A DNA stretch of 56,765 bases from Nostoc sp. CHAB 5844 (lineage in GTDB: Bacteria > Cyanobacteriota > Cyanobacteriia > Cyanobacteriales > Nostocaceae), in the NCBI RefSeq assembly GCF_020829595.1, contig NZ_JAIVFW010000050.1, forward strand, positions 1-56,765, read 5' to 3'. A program made the position numbers and the translations under genes. Of the stretch, positions 1 to 8,301 are shown piece after piece. The notes beneath the pieces were generated by a model. It searched no databases and was not told the DNA's origin. It saw only the letters and a list, made by a program, of their open reading frames with translations. Numbering within the stretch: the first letter of the stretch is position 1; each line of letters begins with the position of its first letter.

Positions 1-283
1 TTACAGCTAATAATAAATATGGTCTCAATGTCAACCATGTCAACAATTTAAGTCATAATTTTATATATTTATTGACGACTTTTACCTTGAATAACTAATT
101 ATTTGGCATAATAAGTCCTGAAGAACCATAATAATTCGTAATTCGTAATTAAGAAATCTAGGCTTTGTTTAGATTTCAGGTATGAAATTAAAGTTTTAAT
201 GGTATTGCCGTAGTCACATAAATTAGAATATTTTGATAACTTAAATACCATGAATAGTAATACTTTGACCTCCTGTTATGTTA

Positions 284-1261
284 CTAACGGAGTCTGACAA
301 ATCCAGCTTTACTTATCAACTCTTGTCCTTGATTTGTCAATAATAAATTTGCATAAGCTTCGCCTGCTTGTTGCTCAAATTGCCCGTTTTCTTTCACCAC
401 TACAGCTAATCTACGGCTCAAAGGATATTCCCCGCTGCGGAAAACCTCAGTATTTACTTGATTGCGTTTTCCTGGACATTCTGAAACTGGTACGAAAGGA
501 AGCTTGTAAGGATACACAAGTTTATTGGGAGTGCGACCTAGAGCTAATGGTTTGACACCGCATTGTGGAACTAACAACGGTGCTGAAGCCCAGTAAATTC
601 CGCCTAGGTCAGCCGCAACTAATCTTAGAGCCTCAGTTGTTGTGTTCGTTAACTTAAAGTGTTCGCCAGTATCTCGACCCTGTTTTCCATAAGGCTGAAT
701 TTTTAAATTTTTCCCGCCAACTTCTTGCCAATTAGTAATTTTACCCGCAAAGATTTTTTCATATTGATCAATTGTCAGACCTGTTATATTTAAACTGGGA
801 TGGACAACAACAGCTAATCCATCAATTGCCACAGGAATTTCTTTAAGTTTAATTCCCCTTTTTTGGGCCGCCTCATACTCATTGTTAGCAATGGGCCGAG
901 AAGCTTGAGCAAAATCCAATTGACTTTTAAGCAACATTGATATGCCTGTTGTCGAGCTTGGAGCTTGCTTGTCTGGGTCAGTATAGCGCAACTGAAACTG
1001 CGGCCATACATTTTGAATTACTGGGTCTATTTCTTTGCGTATAGAAGCCCAAGTTGTACTTCCGCCGTAACTAATTAAGCCACTAGGCACGTTTTTAACT
1101 TCAGCAAAAATCCGAACATTATTAGAAGTATTTTGGCTGGTTTTTTCTGGCTTGATAGTCGTACCAAAAAAATTAGCAAACCACCAAAAACCACCGCCAA
1201 CCAGCCCAACTGTAATTAGGAAAGTCAAGACGAGAAGGGTAGTTTCATTCTTTTGAGACAT
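284..1261 (-). CDS. PstS-like periplasmic substrate-binding protein
   Basis: This 325-residue protein resembles the PBP-like (PstS/SphX) domain family that binds phosphate or another oxyanion outside the inner membrane. One hydrophobic segment at about residues 8-30 would act as an uncleaved anchor or signal. The mature part begins with the family's GGSTTW-type ligand loop at about residue 66. It continues with the conserved stretch DGLAVVVHPSLN, followed by GLTIDQYEKIFAGKITNW, at about 147-180. No pst permease or ATPase gene lies nearby, so it is an orphan binding protein and its ligand cannot be read from context. The pentapeptide gene lies upstream on the same strand, separated by an inverted heptamer repeat. 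The family call is firm; phosphate as substrate is an inference. Confidence 0.85.
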   Translation of the reverse strand: MSQKNETTLLVLTFLITVGLVGGGFWWFANFFGTTIKPEKTSQNTSNNVRIFAEVKNVPSGLISYGGSTTWASIRKEIDPVIQNVWPQFQLRYTDPDKQAPSSTTGISMLLKSQLDFAQASRPIANNEYEAAQKRGIKLKEIPVAIDGLAVVVHPSLNITGLTIDQYEKIFAGKITNWQEVGGKNLKIQPYGKQGRDTGEHFKLTNTTTEALRLVAADLGGIYWASAPLLVPQCGVKPLALGRTPNKLVYPYKLPFVPVSECPGKRNQVNTEVFRSGEYPLSRRLAVVVKENGQFEQQAGEAYANLLLTNQGQELISKAGFVRLR

Positions 1262-1282
1262 AAACTTATGAGTACTTTGTTG

Positions 1283-1331
1283 TCAGAATTCAGAATGAAA
1301 TTTTTCAAATATTCTGACTCCTGAATTCTTA
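1283..1331. repeat. Inverted heptanucleotide repeat (STRR type)
   Basis: Two TCAGAAT units (1283-1296) face the units ATTCTGA, CTCCTGA and ATTCTTA (1311-1331). Together they form a hairpin-capable heptamer array between the pentapeptide gene and the binding-protein gene. The same units recur at 23570-23741. Confidence 0.7.
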
Positions 1332-1373
1332 TCTTCTGTTTTATACTTTCCTAATTGTTTTGCCAAACTTTGT

Positions 1374-1895
1374 TTAAGGACAAAACAAAGTATCACGGGT
1401 GTCGCGTCCTGTAGTTGGATTAGTACCTTTAGCCACCTTGCACAACTTTTTTTGTTCATCTGGACGCAGCAGTACATCAGTAAAATCTGCTCCTTCAATA
1501 ATTGCGCCATCAAACTTGGCATTAGCAGCAAACGCACCTTCTAAAACTGCATTAGTCAAATCTGCTTTAATTAGACGTGCTGAGTCTAAGGTAGCATTTG
1601 TTAGGTCAGATCCCTGTAAATTTGCTGACTCCAAATTAGCAGCAAAGAAGCTCACGCCACGCAAGTTACTATTGCTAAAGTTACTTTGACGGAGATTAGC
1701 TTTAGTAAAGCTAGAATCTGTTAAATCACGTCCAGAAAAATCAGCTTCTACTAATATCTCTTTGTTGTATTCGAGTGCTAAAGCTGTTGGAGTATAACTA
1801 AAAGCTGCTGTGATGCTAACTGCCCACAGCAATAAACTGAGTATGCTTGCCCACATGCGATCGCTTAACCTAGAATTCATGGTACTTTTAACCAA
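1374..1895 (-). CDS. Exported pentapeptide-repeat protein
   Basis: The protein has 173 residues with an N-terminal signal sequence (hydrophobic core about 16-34, cleavage probably after the Ala-Leu-Ala region near 41). About 90 residues of A(D/N)LXX pentapeptides follow, for example ADFSG, ANLRQ, SNLRG, ANLES, ANLQG, SDLTN, ADLTN and ADFTD. Such repeats fold as a right-handed quadrilateral beta helix. Two cysteines near the C-terminus (KLCKV and LFCP) could form a disulfide. The size and layout resemble cyanobacterial and plant thylakoid-lumen pentapeptide proteins, whose biochemical role is mostly unknown. The start at 1895 is an ATG; a second in-frame ATG five codons later is also possible. 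Confidence 0.85.
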   Translation of the reverse strand: MVKSTMNSRLSDRMWASILSLLLWAVSITAAFSYTPTALALEYNKEILVEADFSGRDLTDSSFTKANLRQSNFSNSNLRGVSFFAANLESANLQGSDLTNATLDSARLIKADLTNAVLEGAFAANAKFDGAIIEGADFTDVLLRPDEQKKLCKVAKGTNPTTGRDTRDTLFCP

Positions 1896-1959
1896 TTTAA
1901 TTTCATCTATTTAGACTTGTAAAAGATGATTTATGTATAATTGTATAACCTGATATTGT

Positions 1960-3267
1960 TTAATAACATACCAGCATAGGTGAGTCTGATAAAAATACTT
2001 TATTTTCAAGCAAGTTAAGCAAAACTTCTTTAGATATTGCTCTTACTACGTTGATACTAACAGAATTGCCGAGTTGATAATATGCTTTATCATCATTAAA
2101 ATGAAGGATGAAATTATTAGGAAAACCTTGAAGTCTTGCTGCTTCTTTGGGTGTTATTCTTCTTACTCGCCCATTATAATATATTCCTAGCCTGTTTGCA
2201 TCGCTGGCCACTAAAGTCACAGATATTTTCTTGGGATCTAAAAATTTATACACTTCAAATGAAAAATTTCCAGACACTGGTTTATATTTACTGTTTACGA
2301 TTTTTAAATATTTTTTTGATACTAAAGAATCGAGTATATTTACAAGCTCAGGATTTTTATAAAATGTAGCGATTTGTTCTTGAGTTAATAGTTTACCATC
2401 TTGATGCCTTCCAAATTCTTGATTTCTTCTTTTTGTAATAAAGAGATTCATTAATTTTATCTCTTGTTTAGTGCATTCACCTCTAAGCCCTAATTCCCAT
2501 GAATGAATAGAATTACCACCTCTATAATCAATTAGTCTGCAACCATGCAGCTTTTCAAAATTATTACCAACTACTTTACTCAAAGCGTTAATAAAATTTT
2601 TTGAGCAATTATATTTAGGGTCAGGATCATCTTCTAAGATATCTGCAACTGTTGTGGGTGTAGGTTGGTCAGATGACTCAAACAGAGAAAGCTGTTTATG
2701 ATTAAATGAATGTGAATCCTTCGGGCCTAAGTCTGAAAATAAATTTAATTTAGGACTTTTATTTAAAAAACCTATTAGATATAGCCTTACACGATTTTGA
2801 GGAAGTCCAAAATTAGCACTATTAAGTAGTAAAGCATCAAAGCTATAACCTCTTTTATGCATTTCATGCTTTATTGTTTTTAAAGTTTTTCCTTGTTCAT
2901 GAGTATACAAACCTCTAACGTTTTCAAAAATAAACGCCTTTGGTTTATGGGTATCTATAAGTCTCACTATCTCAAAAAATAGTGTTCCTCTTGTATCTCC
3001 AAAGCCCTCTTTTTTACCTGCATAGGAAAACGATTGACAAGGAAAACCTGCTAATAATACATCATGCTCAGGTAAGGTTTTTATTTCTTTAATATCTCCT
3101 AAAGGTACTTCTGAGAAATTAGTACTATATACAAATTTAGAATCTTCGTCAATTTCACTACTCAGTACACACTCTGTTTTCAGGTGCATTAACTGGGCTG
3201 CTTGTTCAAACGCTAATCGGATTCCCCCAATCCCTGCAAATAAATCGACAAAGCGAATTTTGTCCAT
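1960..3267 (-). CDS. DNA (cytosine-5-)-methyltransferase
   Basis: This is a 435-residue C5-cytosine methyltransferase with the family motifs in canonical order. Motif I is FAGIGGIRLAFEQA at the N-terminus. Motif IV is GFPCQSFSYAGK with the catalytic Cys. Motif VI is FENVRG and motif VIII is QNRVRLY. The target-recognition region spans about residues 190-360. Motifs IX and X follow (TPKEAARLQGFP, then QLGNSVSINVV). No motif is missing, so it should be active. A broken restriction-enzyme gene lies 45 bp upstream on the same strand, so this was probably the modification half of a type II system and is now effectively solitary. The recognition sequence cannot be deduced from the protein by eye. 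Confidence 0.95.
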   Translation of the reverse strand: MDKIRFVDLFAGIGGIRLAFEQAAQLMHLKTECVLSSEIDEDSKFVYSTNFSEVPLGDIKEIKTLPEHDVLLAGFPCQSFSYAGKKEGFGDTRGTLFFEIVRLIDTHKPKAFIFENVRGLYTHEQGKTLKTIKHEMHKRGYSFDALLLNSANFGLPQNRVRLYLIGFLNKSPKLNLFSDLGPKDSHSFNHKQLSLFESSDQPTPTTVADILEDDPDPKYNCSKNFINALSKVVGNNFEKLHGCRLIDYRGGNSIHSWELGLRGECTKQEIKLMNLFITKRRNQEFGRHQDGKLLTQEQIATFYKNPELVNILDSLVSKKYLKIVNSKYKPVSGNFSFEVYKFLDPKKISVTLVASDANRLGIYYNGRVRRITPKEAARLQGFPNNFILHFNDDKAYYQLGNSVSINVVRAISKEVLLNLLENKVFLSDSPMLVCY

Positions 3268-3312
3268 TCTTTATATTTTAATAACTTATCTTTGATTTAT
3301 CTTATATGAATT

Positions 3313-3871
3313 TTATGTTTCAAAAAAGCTTTTTAAAAATTCATGTAGACGTTTTAATTCATTCTCTGAAAAAGCTACAGGACAGTGACTATAAGAACAC
3401 ATAGTTTCTACAAATTTTTTACGTCTAAAATTACCTAATCCGTCTATTACATAAGCAATTTTATGTCCAGCATTCTCTATTTGTTCATATCTAAACTTGG
3501 CTTGACCGCTTTTTCGTTCAACTACACTATTAGTTGTTTCTTGAAAGCTAACCTCTATTGCTACGTATTTATTATTCTTGCTGACAACTATATCAAATGA
3601 AGTTAACCTCCTTTGAGAACTGGAAATGTGGTAATCCCAGTCGATTATTGCCAGGGACAACCTTTGCAAAATCCTCGGAAAATTACTACAAGTAAGGTTG
3701 ATTCTTACCTTTAAGAATGTCGGAAGCTGGATGCTGTCAAAGCAGCACGTCCAGATTTAACACAGAGGTGCGGAGGATAATACCTCCCATCGACTCTACC
3801 AATATTGATTTATCTTCAACGCAGACATTGAGCAATTTTCCCAGTTCATCAGCTGACAATGCCCGCTCCAG
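3313..3871 (-). pseudogene. Frameshifted type II restriction endonuclease remnant
   Basis: The longest intact part (3313-3669 from a TTG) encodes 118 residues, including TSFDIVVS, then YVAIEVSFQETTNS and RKSGQAKFRYEQIENAGHK. This D...ExS layout is compatible with a PD-(D/E)XK nuclease core. The frame stays open upstream as DSIQLPTFLKVRINLT back to about 3745. There it meets a second frame (about 3737-3871, containing ESMGGIILRTSVLNLD) that ends at TGA 3737-3739. Joining the two frames by a one-base shift gives one longer protein, so the gene has a frameshift and also lacks its true N-terminus. IS4-type debris lies immediately upstream. Assignment as partner of the adjacent methyltransferase rests on position and fold pattern, not on a recognised named enzyme. 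Confidence 0.6.
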
Positions 3872-3915
3872 GGGGAATTAGTCTTGGTTTGACCATCTTG
3901 GTATCAGTTTCAATT

Positions 3916-4423
3916 TTACTGGGAATAGGTATAAGGCTGATTCTTAAATTTGCGGCGATCGCCAATGACGATTAATTGATAATGTTTTAACAGCCGGATT
4001 ACCAGGCGTAATACTTTTTGTTGTTCTTGGAGGTTACTGCAACCGTCTTTGTCCAGTAGACACCAAAATATTGGTAATGCCCTTTTTTGATAAATGACGC
4101 TAACCATCAAAATATTATTTTCTTTCCATTGGGTTCTATCCAAGACAATGATCAATTGCGACTCAGGTTTGAACAGACGTGATAAAATTTCTTCAATTAT
4201 CGGGAACCATAGTAGGACTACACTCAACGATGAGAGCATTTAAAAATCTTTGTATATGACGACGACGGCTATTTTGTTGGATTGGTAAAGGCAAGGTAGC
4301 AGCTAGTCTTTCTATTCTGACTTCCTTCTGATTCTGTAGCAACCACACCAGCATTTTTAGGGTAATTAATTGTGCATTACTCAGGTATTTTTCTAGGATT
4401 GTTTGATAGAATGCGGGTAACAT
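3916..4423 (-). pseudogene. Truncated, frameshifted IS4-family transposase
   Basis: Two overlapping frames make one broken transposase. The first (4423-4193) starts MLPAFYQTILEKYL and carries the N-terminal helical part ending near RRRHIQRFLNALI. The second (4239-3916) continues with VLLWFPIIEEIL and includes the first two catalytic aspartates, in VLDRTQWK and VIGDRRKF. The frame change falls between 4193 and 4239. The C-terminal third with the catalytic Glu is missing, so the product would be inactive. I saw no matching terminal inverted repeats on either side. It sits between the broken restriction gene and the TnsB remnant, in a zone of repeated insertion and deletion. Confidence 0.75.
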
Positions 4424-4558
4424 TTATTTTTTTGGTCTTGTTAAATTGACGAGACCATTCTTTTTTACCATCAAACTGTCCCCTACAAATAGCTGTCTAA
4501 TAACCACACAGTTCATTGTCAATAAGCTCCCTTTGTCTGAGAGGGTATGTTACTTGAA

Positions 4559-4957
4559 TCACCCTCCCTGTAAGACTTTGATGATTCTTGTCGCCCCCTC
4601 AACGATATAACGTACTAACTGCTGCTCTAGCTGTCTTAGCGTCAAACAAGCTTCTTTTTCTGCTTCTTCTGGTTGCTCTTGTACATTCGACCCCGTGTAT
4701 CCTGGTAAATTGGAGAATAATTCAGTGTTGAAGGTCTTAAAAGGACGCTCGACAATACCCTCTTCACTAGGGCGAAGCTCCTTCGGAGCCGCTTCGCTAA
4801 AGCGTAAATGACAAACAAAACCTAGTTGTACGGCAATCTGTTGTAAGTGGTTAGAACGAAAATCTTTGCCACCATCTGTATAAAAATGTTCTGGCAAACC
4901 GTAAGTACCCCACTCTTGATGGGGTTGCAGGTATATCAGAAGAATCAGAGTCCTGCA
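4559..4957 (-). pseudogene. TnsB-like (Mu/Tn7 integrase-core) transposase remnant, CAST type
   Basis: The open frame encodes EWGTYG, PEHFYTDGGKDFRSNHL, QLGFVCHLR, GIVERPFKTFN and NLPGYTGSNVQE. From memory these match the catalytic DDE core of TnsB transposases from cyanobacterial type V-K CRISPR-associated transposons, including the second catalytic Asp (YTDGG) and the Glu (GIVERPF). The frame remains open upstream of the TTG at 4897 to at least 4957. The N-terminal DNA-binding half and the C-terminal third are absent; after LVRYIV the sequence turns unrelated. A palindromic repeat of about 24 bp is inserted in frame between CHLR and RPSE. The gene points away from the transposon end at 5253, as tnsB does in these elements. 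It cannot encode an active transposase. Confidence 0.75.
4771..4804. repeat. Small dispersed palindromic repeat inside the tnsB remnant
   Basis: GCGAAGC (4772-4778) and GCTTCGC (4791-4797) flank a nested palindrome, GCTCCTTCGGAGC (4777-4789). Repeats of this kind are known as small dispersed repeats in Nostoc-type genomes. Here it adds nine codons (FSEAAPKEL) where related TnsB proteins have one residue, keeping the frame. Confidence 0.75.
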
Positions 4958-5005
4958 TAAACATAATTGTTTAATTGAAACATTTATGTATATTCTACTG
5001 ACAGA

Positions 5006-5253
5006 GTGACATTTAATCTGTTAACTTTTCTAAAATTCAAGAATTTTCTGGTTTTTGTGAAATGACAGTTAAATTGTGAAATTTCAGGACTTGGACATCT
5101 AATTTGTTAAGACGGCCAAAATAACGTTGTGAGAATTGAGTTAATCAAAAACCTGCCATAACCTTTGTTATGACAGGCTTTTAGCTACTTACCTAGTTTG
5201 TGACAAGATTTTGTTAATTGGACAAATAATTAGTTAATGTACATTTCTGTACA
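5006..5253 (-). mobile_element. Tn7/CAST-like transposon left end with TnsB-type repeats
   Basis: Five similar repeats run in the same direction: 5006-5025, 5063-5080, 5093-5111, 5201-5219 and 5220-5238. Written on the + strand they fit TGACAnnTAATnTGTTAA with a few substitutions (for example TGACATTTAATCTGTTAA). The outermost repeat is followed by TGTACA at 5238-5243 and again at 5248-5253. Tn7-like ends carry several TnsB-binding repeats, and from memory type V-K CAST ends begin with TGTACA, so 5253 is the likely outer boundary. The tnsB remnant begins just inside, the same order as the left end of such transposons. I found no convincing right end, tnsC, tniQ, cas12k or CRISPR array. Confidence 0.6.
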
Positions 5254-5376
5254 ACTATTCTGTTACATATTTTAATAAAAGTAGTTCAAATAAAGTTCAA
5301 AATACTCCACTCATCAAGCTAAACAGCCAAGAACATCTCTCTTATCTAGCCTCTAGTCTCTATTTTCAAGAATTAA

Positions 5377-6981
5377 ATGTTATATAAATCACACTTGTTG
5401 CAATCTATTTGGCGGCAATTTCGCTTATCAGCCGCGTTTCCTTATCTCAGTTTGTTAATTTGGCTACTGCCTTTATTATTATTTACTTCTGGGCAAAATA
5501 GCTTGATGGCACATGATGAAGGACTTTATGCTTGGCGTGCGCGGCGGATGTTTGATTCTGGTGACTGGATAGCGCCTTGGGGTACTGTGCATCATAAAAC
5601 CCCTGGCTTTTATTGGATAATTGCCAGTAGTTATAAACTATTTGGCATGAGTGAAGTTAGTGCGAGAATTCCCAGTGCGATCGCCGGAATATTGTGCTTA
5701 TTTTTAATATATGAAATCGGCAATATTATCCTAAATAAAAAATTAGCTTGGTTAGCTGCTGCTATTTTAAGCATAGAATTTCTTTGGCTACAACATTGTC
5801 GTTTAGGCGCACCTAATGTGCCAATGATTTTTTTAGTCTTGTTAGCAATTTTTTCTTTACTCAAAGCTGAATTACAACCTAAATATTCTTCTCTGTGGCG
5901 ATTAATTGCAGGTTTATGTTTAGGATTGGGTTTCTTCGTCAGAAGCTTTATGATTTTTTTGCCAGCGATGGCAATTTTACCTTATCTCATTGGTGAACAT
6001 CGCCGCCACCGTCATCTTACTAACCCTATTTTATATTTAGGTTTAGTATTAGGTTTTATCCCGACTTTGATTTGGCTTTGGTTTAGCTGGCAGCGTTATG
6101 GTAGTGATAGTTTAAATGCTATATTGCAATTTGTTTTTCAACTAGGTTCCGAGGAACGTGAAGGAAATAGCATCATATTTTATTTCTGGAATGTTCCTTT
6201 AAAAGCATTTCCTTGGGTATTTTTCAGTATTTTAGGTTTAGTTTTAGCCTTCCGTCGTCCTATCTCTTATTATCATTTATTATTAGTTGGCTTTCCTATA
6301 GTTCTATTTACAGAACTAAGTATTTTCTCAACTCGATTATCTCACTATAGTCTTGGCCTTTATCCCTTCATCGCTTTGTTAGCAGCTTTAGGTTTAGATT
6401 GGTTGGGCAAAATTTATCAGAAGACAAAACCACCAAGAAATATTCCCCGGAACTTGAGTTATGGCTTTGGCGGATTAGGTATTTTACTTTTACTAGTAGG
6501 AATATATGTTCTAATTTGGGCTAATGCAGATTTCCGCAAGTATGCACCCCTTGGCTTGATTATGGGGTTAGGTTGGTTAATTTTACCTGTAGTGTGGATT
6601 GGTCGTCACCACTTCGGTTACAAGTTTCTCACAGCACGTTATTGGTTAGCTGGTTGGTTAATTCCCTGTTGGCTGGCTTTAGCTGTGGCTGGTAGTTTGG
6701 GATTAATAGGCGATTATAACCCGGCATTTAGAACTTTTTTTCAAGAACCTGCGATCGCCTCTATTCTGCAAACTCATCCAATCTACTTTGTCAAAGTTGA
6801 TGGCAAAAATGCTGTACTCCTAAATTTCTACACACCTATTCACGGAACGTCATTAGAGACAATTTCTCAACTACCCGCTTCTAGCTACGCTTGGATATAT
6901 TTAAAAAATTCGCCTGATTTATCTCGTCCTCACCGCATTATTGGGACAGTGCAAGGTTATCAGCTAATTCAAGTTTTATAG
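5377..6981 (+). CDS. GT39/ArnT-like membrane glycosyltransferase
   Basis: This is a 534-residue polytopic membrane protein with about a dozen hydrophobic segments. Its first extracytoplasmic loop carries MAHDEGLYAWRARRM followed by the HHKTPGFYW segment. The acidic pair early in that loop and the conserved PGFYW stretch are marks of the PMT/ArnT superfamily (GT39/GT83), which transfers sugars from a polyprenyl-phosphate donor to lipid or protein acceptors on the outer face of the inner membrane. The acceptor cannot be inferred. The gene stands alone and starts 124 bp from the presumed transposon end, so part of its promoter region may have been altered by that insertion. A stem-loop at 7001-7031 follows. 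Confidence 0.85.
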   Translation: MLYKSHLLQSIWRQFRLSAAFPYLSLLIWLLPLLLFTSGQNSLMAHDEGLYAWRARRMFDSGDWIAPWGTVHHKTPGFYWIIASSYKLFGMSEVSARIPSAIAGILCLFLIYEIGNIILNKKLAWLAAAILSIEFLWLQHCRLGAPNVPMIFLVLLAIFSLLKAELQPKYSSLWRLIAGLCLGLGFFVRSFMIFLPAMAILPYLIGEHRRHRHLTNPILYLGLVLGFIPTLIWLWFSWQRYGSDSLNAILQFVFQLGSEEREGNSIIFYFWNVPLKAFPWVFFSILGLVLAFRRPISYYHLLLVGFPIVLFTELSIFSTRLSHYSLGLYPFIALLAALGLDWLGKIYQKTKPPRNIPRNLSYGFGGLGILLLLVGIYVLIWANADFRKYAPLGLIMGLGWLILPVVWIGRHHFGYKFLTARYWLAGWLIPCWLALAVAGSLGLIGDYNPAFRTFFQEPAIASILQTHPIYFVKVDGKNAVLLNFYTPIHGTSLETISQLPASSYAWIYLKNSPDLSRPHRIIGTVQGYQLIQVL

Positions 6982-7000
6982 TAAGGGGCAGAAGTGTTCA

Positions 7001-7031
7001 GATCTCCGACTTCTTTAAGAAGTCGGGGATC
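7001..7031 (+). terminator. Stem-loop after the glycosyltransferase gene (also a dispersed repeat)
   Basis: GATCTCCGACTTCTT and AAGAAGTCGGGGATC form a 15-bp stem with one G-U pair and a two-base loop, 20 bp after the stop codon. Only a weak T-rich tract follows. The core CCGACTTCT/AGAAGTCGG recurs at 56039-56063. Confidence 0.55.
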
Positions 7032-7042
7032 TTGTCTATTAT

Positions 7043-7367
7043 AGGACTTACGCAGTAAGACGAAAATCAAGAGTTTAGATCAGGGTGTAAGGATATAGGG
7101 GTGTGATATCATGTCCGGGTAATTAGTTATAATTCCCGAATCTATGCAGAGAACCCAAAAACCCCTCCCCTCTGCTCCCCTGCTCCTCTGCTCCTGAAGC
7201 TGCCTTAATGATAAGTCTTTTACCAGACACGATATGAGGGTGTAAATCAGCCTAACCCATACACCCTCACACCTTCAACCCCTTACAACGCCAGTCGCCT
7301 TAAGTCGGGAAACCCGCCCACGGCGCTGGCTCCCCAGTCTCAACAGCATATTTTCTGCGTAAGTCCT
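7043..7367. mobile_element. 325-bp non-autonomous element with AGGACTTACGCAG ends
   Basis: The element is bounded by perfect 13-bp inverted repeats, AGGACTTACGCAG (7043-7055) and CTGCGTAAGTCCT (7355-7367). Each lies one base inside a TATTA pentamer (7037-7041 and 7069-7073). It has no coding capacity. Both arms are near-identical, in inverse orientation, to the arms of the 2,092-bp element at 46778-48869. Its left arm matches that copy's right arm and its right arm matches that copy's left arm. It is therefore the small form of the same repeat without the IS200/IS605 module. The interior (about 7140-7195) is pyrimidine-rich. Confidence 0.75.
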
Positions 7368-7567
7368 GTATTACTAAAGATTTAAAAGTCATTAAATAAA
7401 ATATTGATAATTTTTCAATATTTAATTACTTTTGTTTATGGAATTGAAAAAAAAGAGTGTTTGATTTTACCAATCAAAATGAATATTTTGAAAGTGTAGT
7501 CGCGTTGATTGCATTAAAAGCAAATTTTTCTAGAGAAAACAGGATGCTTTTACAAAGGAGAAAGTCA

Positions 7568-8185
7568 ATGAAAGCTTGGAAAATGATATTGGTTGTTGTG
7601 TTATTTTTGCTAAATTTTGCAGTAGCTCAACCTTCGTGGGCAGATAAAATGTCTAAAATTAGTCCAGACTATCCAATAGTTGTGCAGAATCTGAATAGTC
7701 TGTTAATGGCAAGAAATAACCCTGAACAGGCTGGTTACACCGCAGAAGAATTACAGCAAAAAATTGCAGCGCTACAATTGCAAAAACAAACTCTAGAGAC
7801 TTCTGAAGATTGGGCGAGTTGTCGCAATGAAACAGGAAGTCCATTGGCTATTTATAGTCGTAAACCTGAAGACGCAATTCCGAACAGTCTCTACTATTTA
7901 GGAAATAGACAAACTACCGATGAAGATTGGGATTGTGATGCTGTGTATTTGCCAAGTGATGCTCAAGTAGCAGGTTTAAACTTACCAGCAGGAGAACCAG
8001 CAATTTTGAAGCTTGTAGATGGCGCACAACTTGTTGCGAGAATCAATCCCACTACGCAAGAACTTCAGTTTGATGTTCCGCCTGCTTTGGTAGAAGTTCT
8101 CAAGCCTAACCAAGTAAGTTGGTCAGTTCCTAACTTAGCTCAAGCCGACATTAATATGCAAATTCCTAATGCACCAAATGATTGA
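7568..8185 (+). CDS. Exported protein of unknown function
   Basis: Translation from the ATG at 7568 gives 205 residues. This start is preferred over an upstream GTG at 7457 because AAAGGAG lies seven bases before it and a typical signal peptide follows at once (MKAWKMILVVVLFLLN, cleavage probably after PSWA near residue 24). The mature protein is soluble and acidic. It contains a short helical, Gln-rich stretch (about 55-75) and three cysteines in the middle. I do not recognise the family. A strong terminator ends the transcription unit, which holds this gene alone. Confidence 0.75.
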   Translation: MKAWKMILVVVLFLLNFAVAQPSWADKMSKISPDYPIVVQNLNSLLMARNNPEQAGYTAEELQQKIAALQLQKQTLETSEDWASCRNETGSPLAIYSRKPEDAIPNSLYYLGNRQTTDEDWDCDAVYLPSDAQVAGLNLPAGEPAILKLVDGAQLVARINPTTQELQFDVPPALVEVLKPNQVSWSVPNLAQADINMQIPNAPND

Positions 8186-8198
8186 AATTAAATGAGTT

Positions 8199-8233
8199 AG
8201 CGGCGATATCATGATTGATATCGCCGCTTTTTT
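8199..8233 (+). terminator. Rho-independent terminator
   Basis: AGCGGCGATATC and GATATCGCCGCT make a perfect 12-bp stem with a six-base loop, followed by a run of six T residues (8228-8233). It lies 14 bp after the stop codon of the exported-protein gene. Confidence 0.9.
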
Positions 8234-8301
8234 ATTTGATGTTGGTTTTGATGACTGTAGCGATCGCTCGCTATCTATTTTCAGATGTTAAATTAGCCAA
8301 G

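Noticed and set aside
4485-4520. ACAAATAGCTGTC and ACAGTTCATTGTC, possible further TnsB-type sites
   Set aside because: Two short matches with loose spacing and no terminal TGTACA are not enough to call a right end; noted only in the transposon finding.
7457-7567. A longer form of the exported protein starting at GTG 7457
   Set aside because: It would put 37 residues before the signal peptide; the ATG at 7568 has a strong ribosome-binding site.
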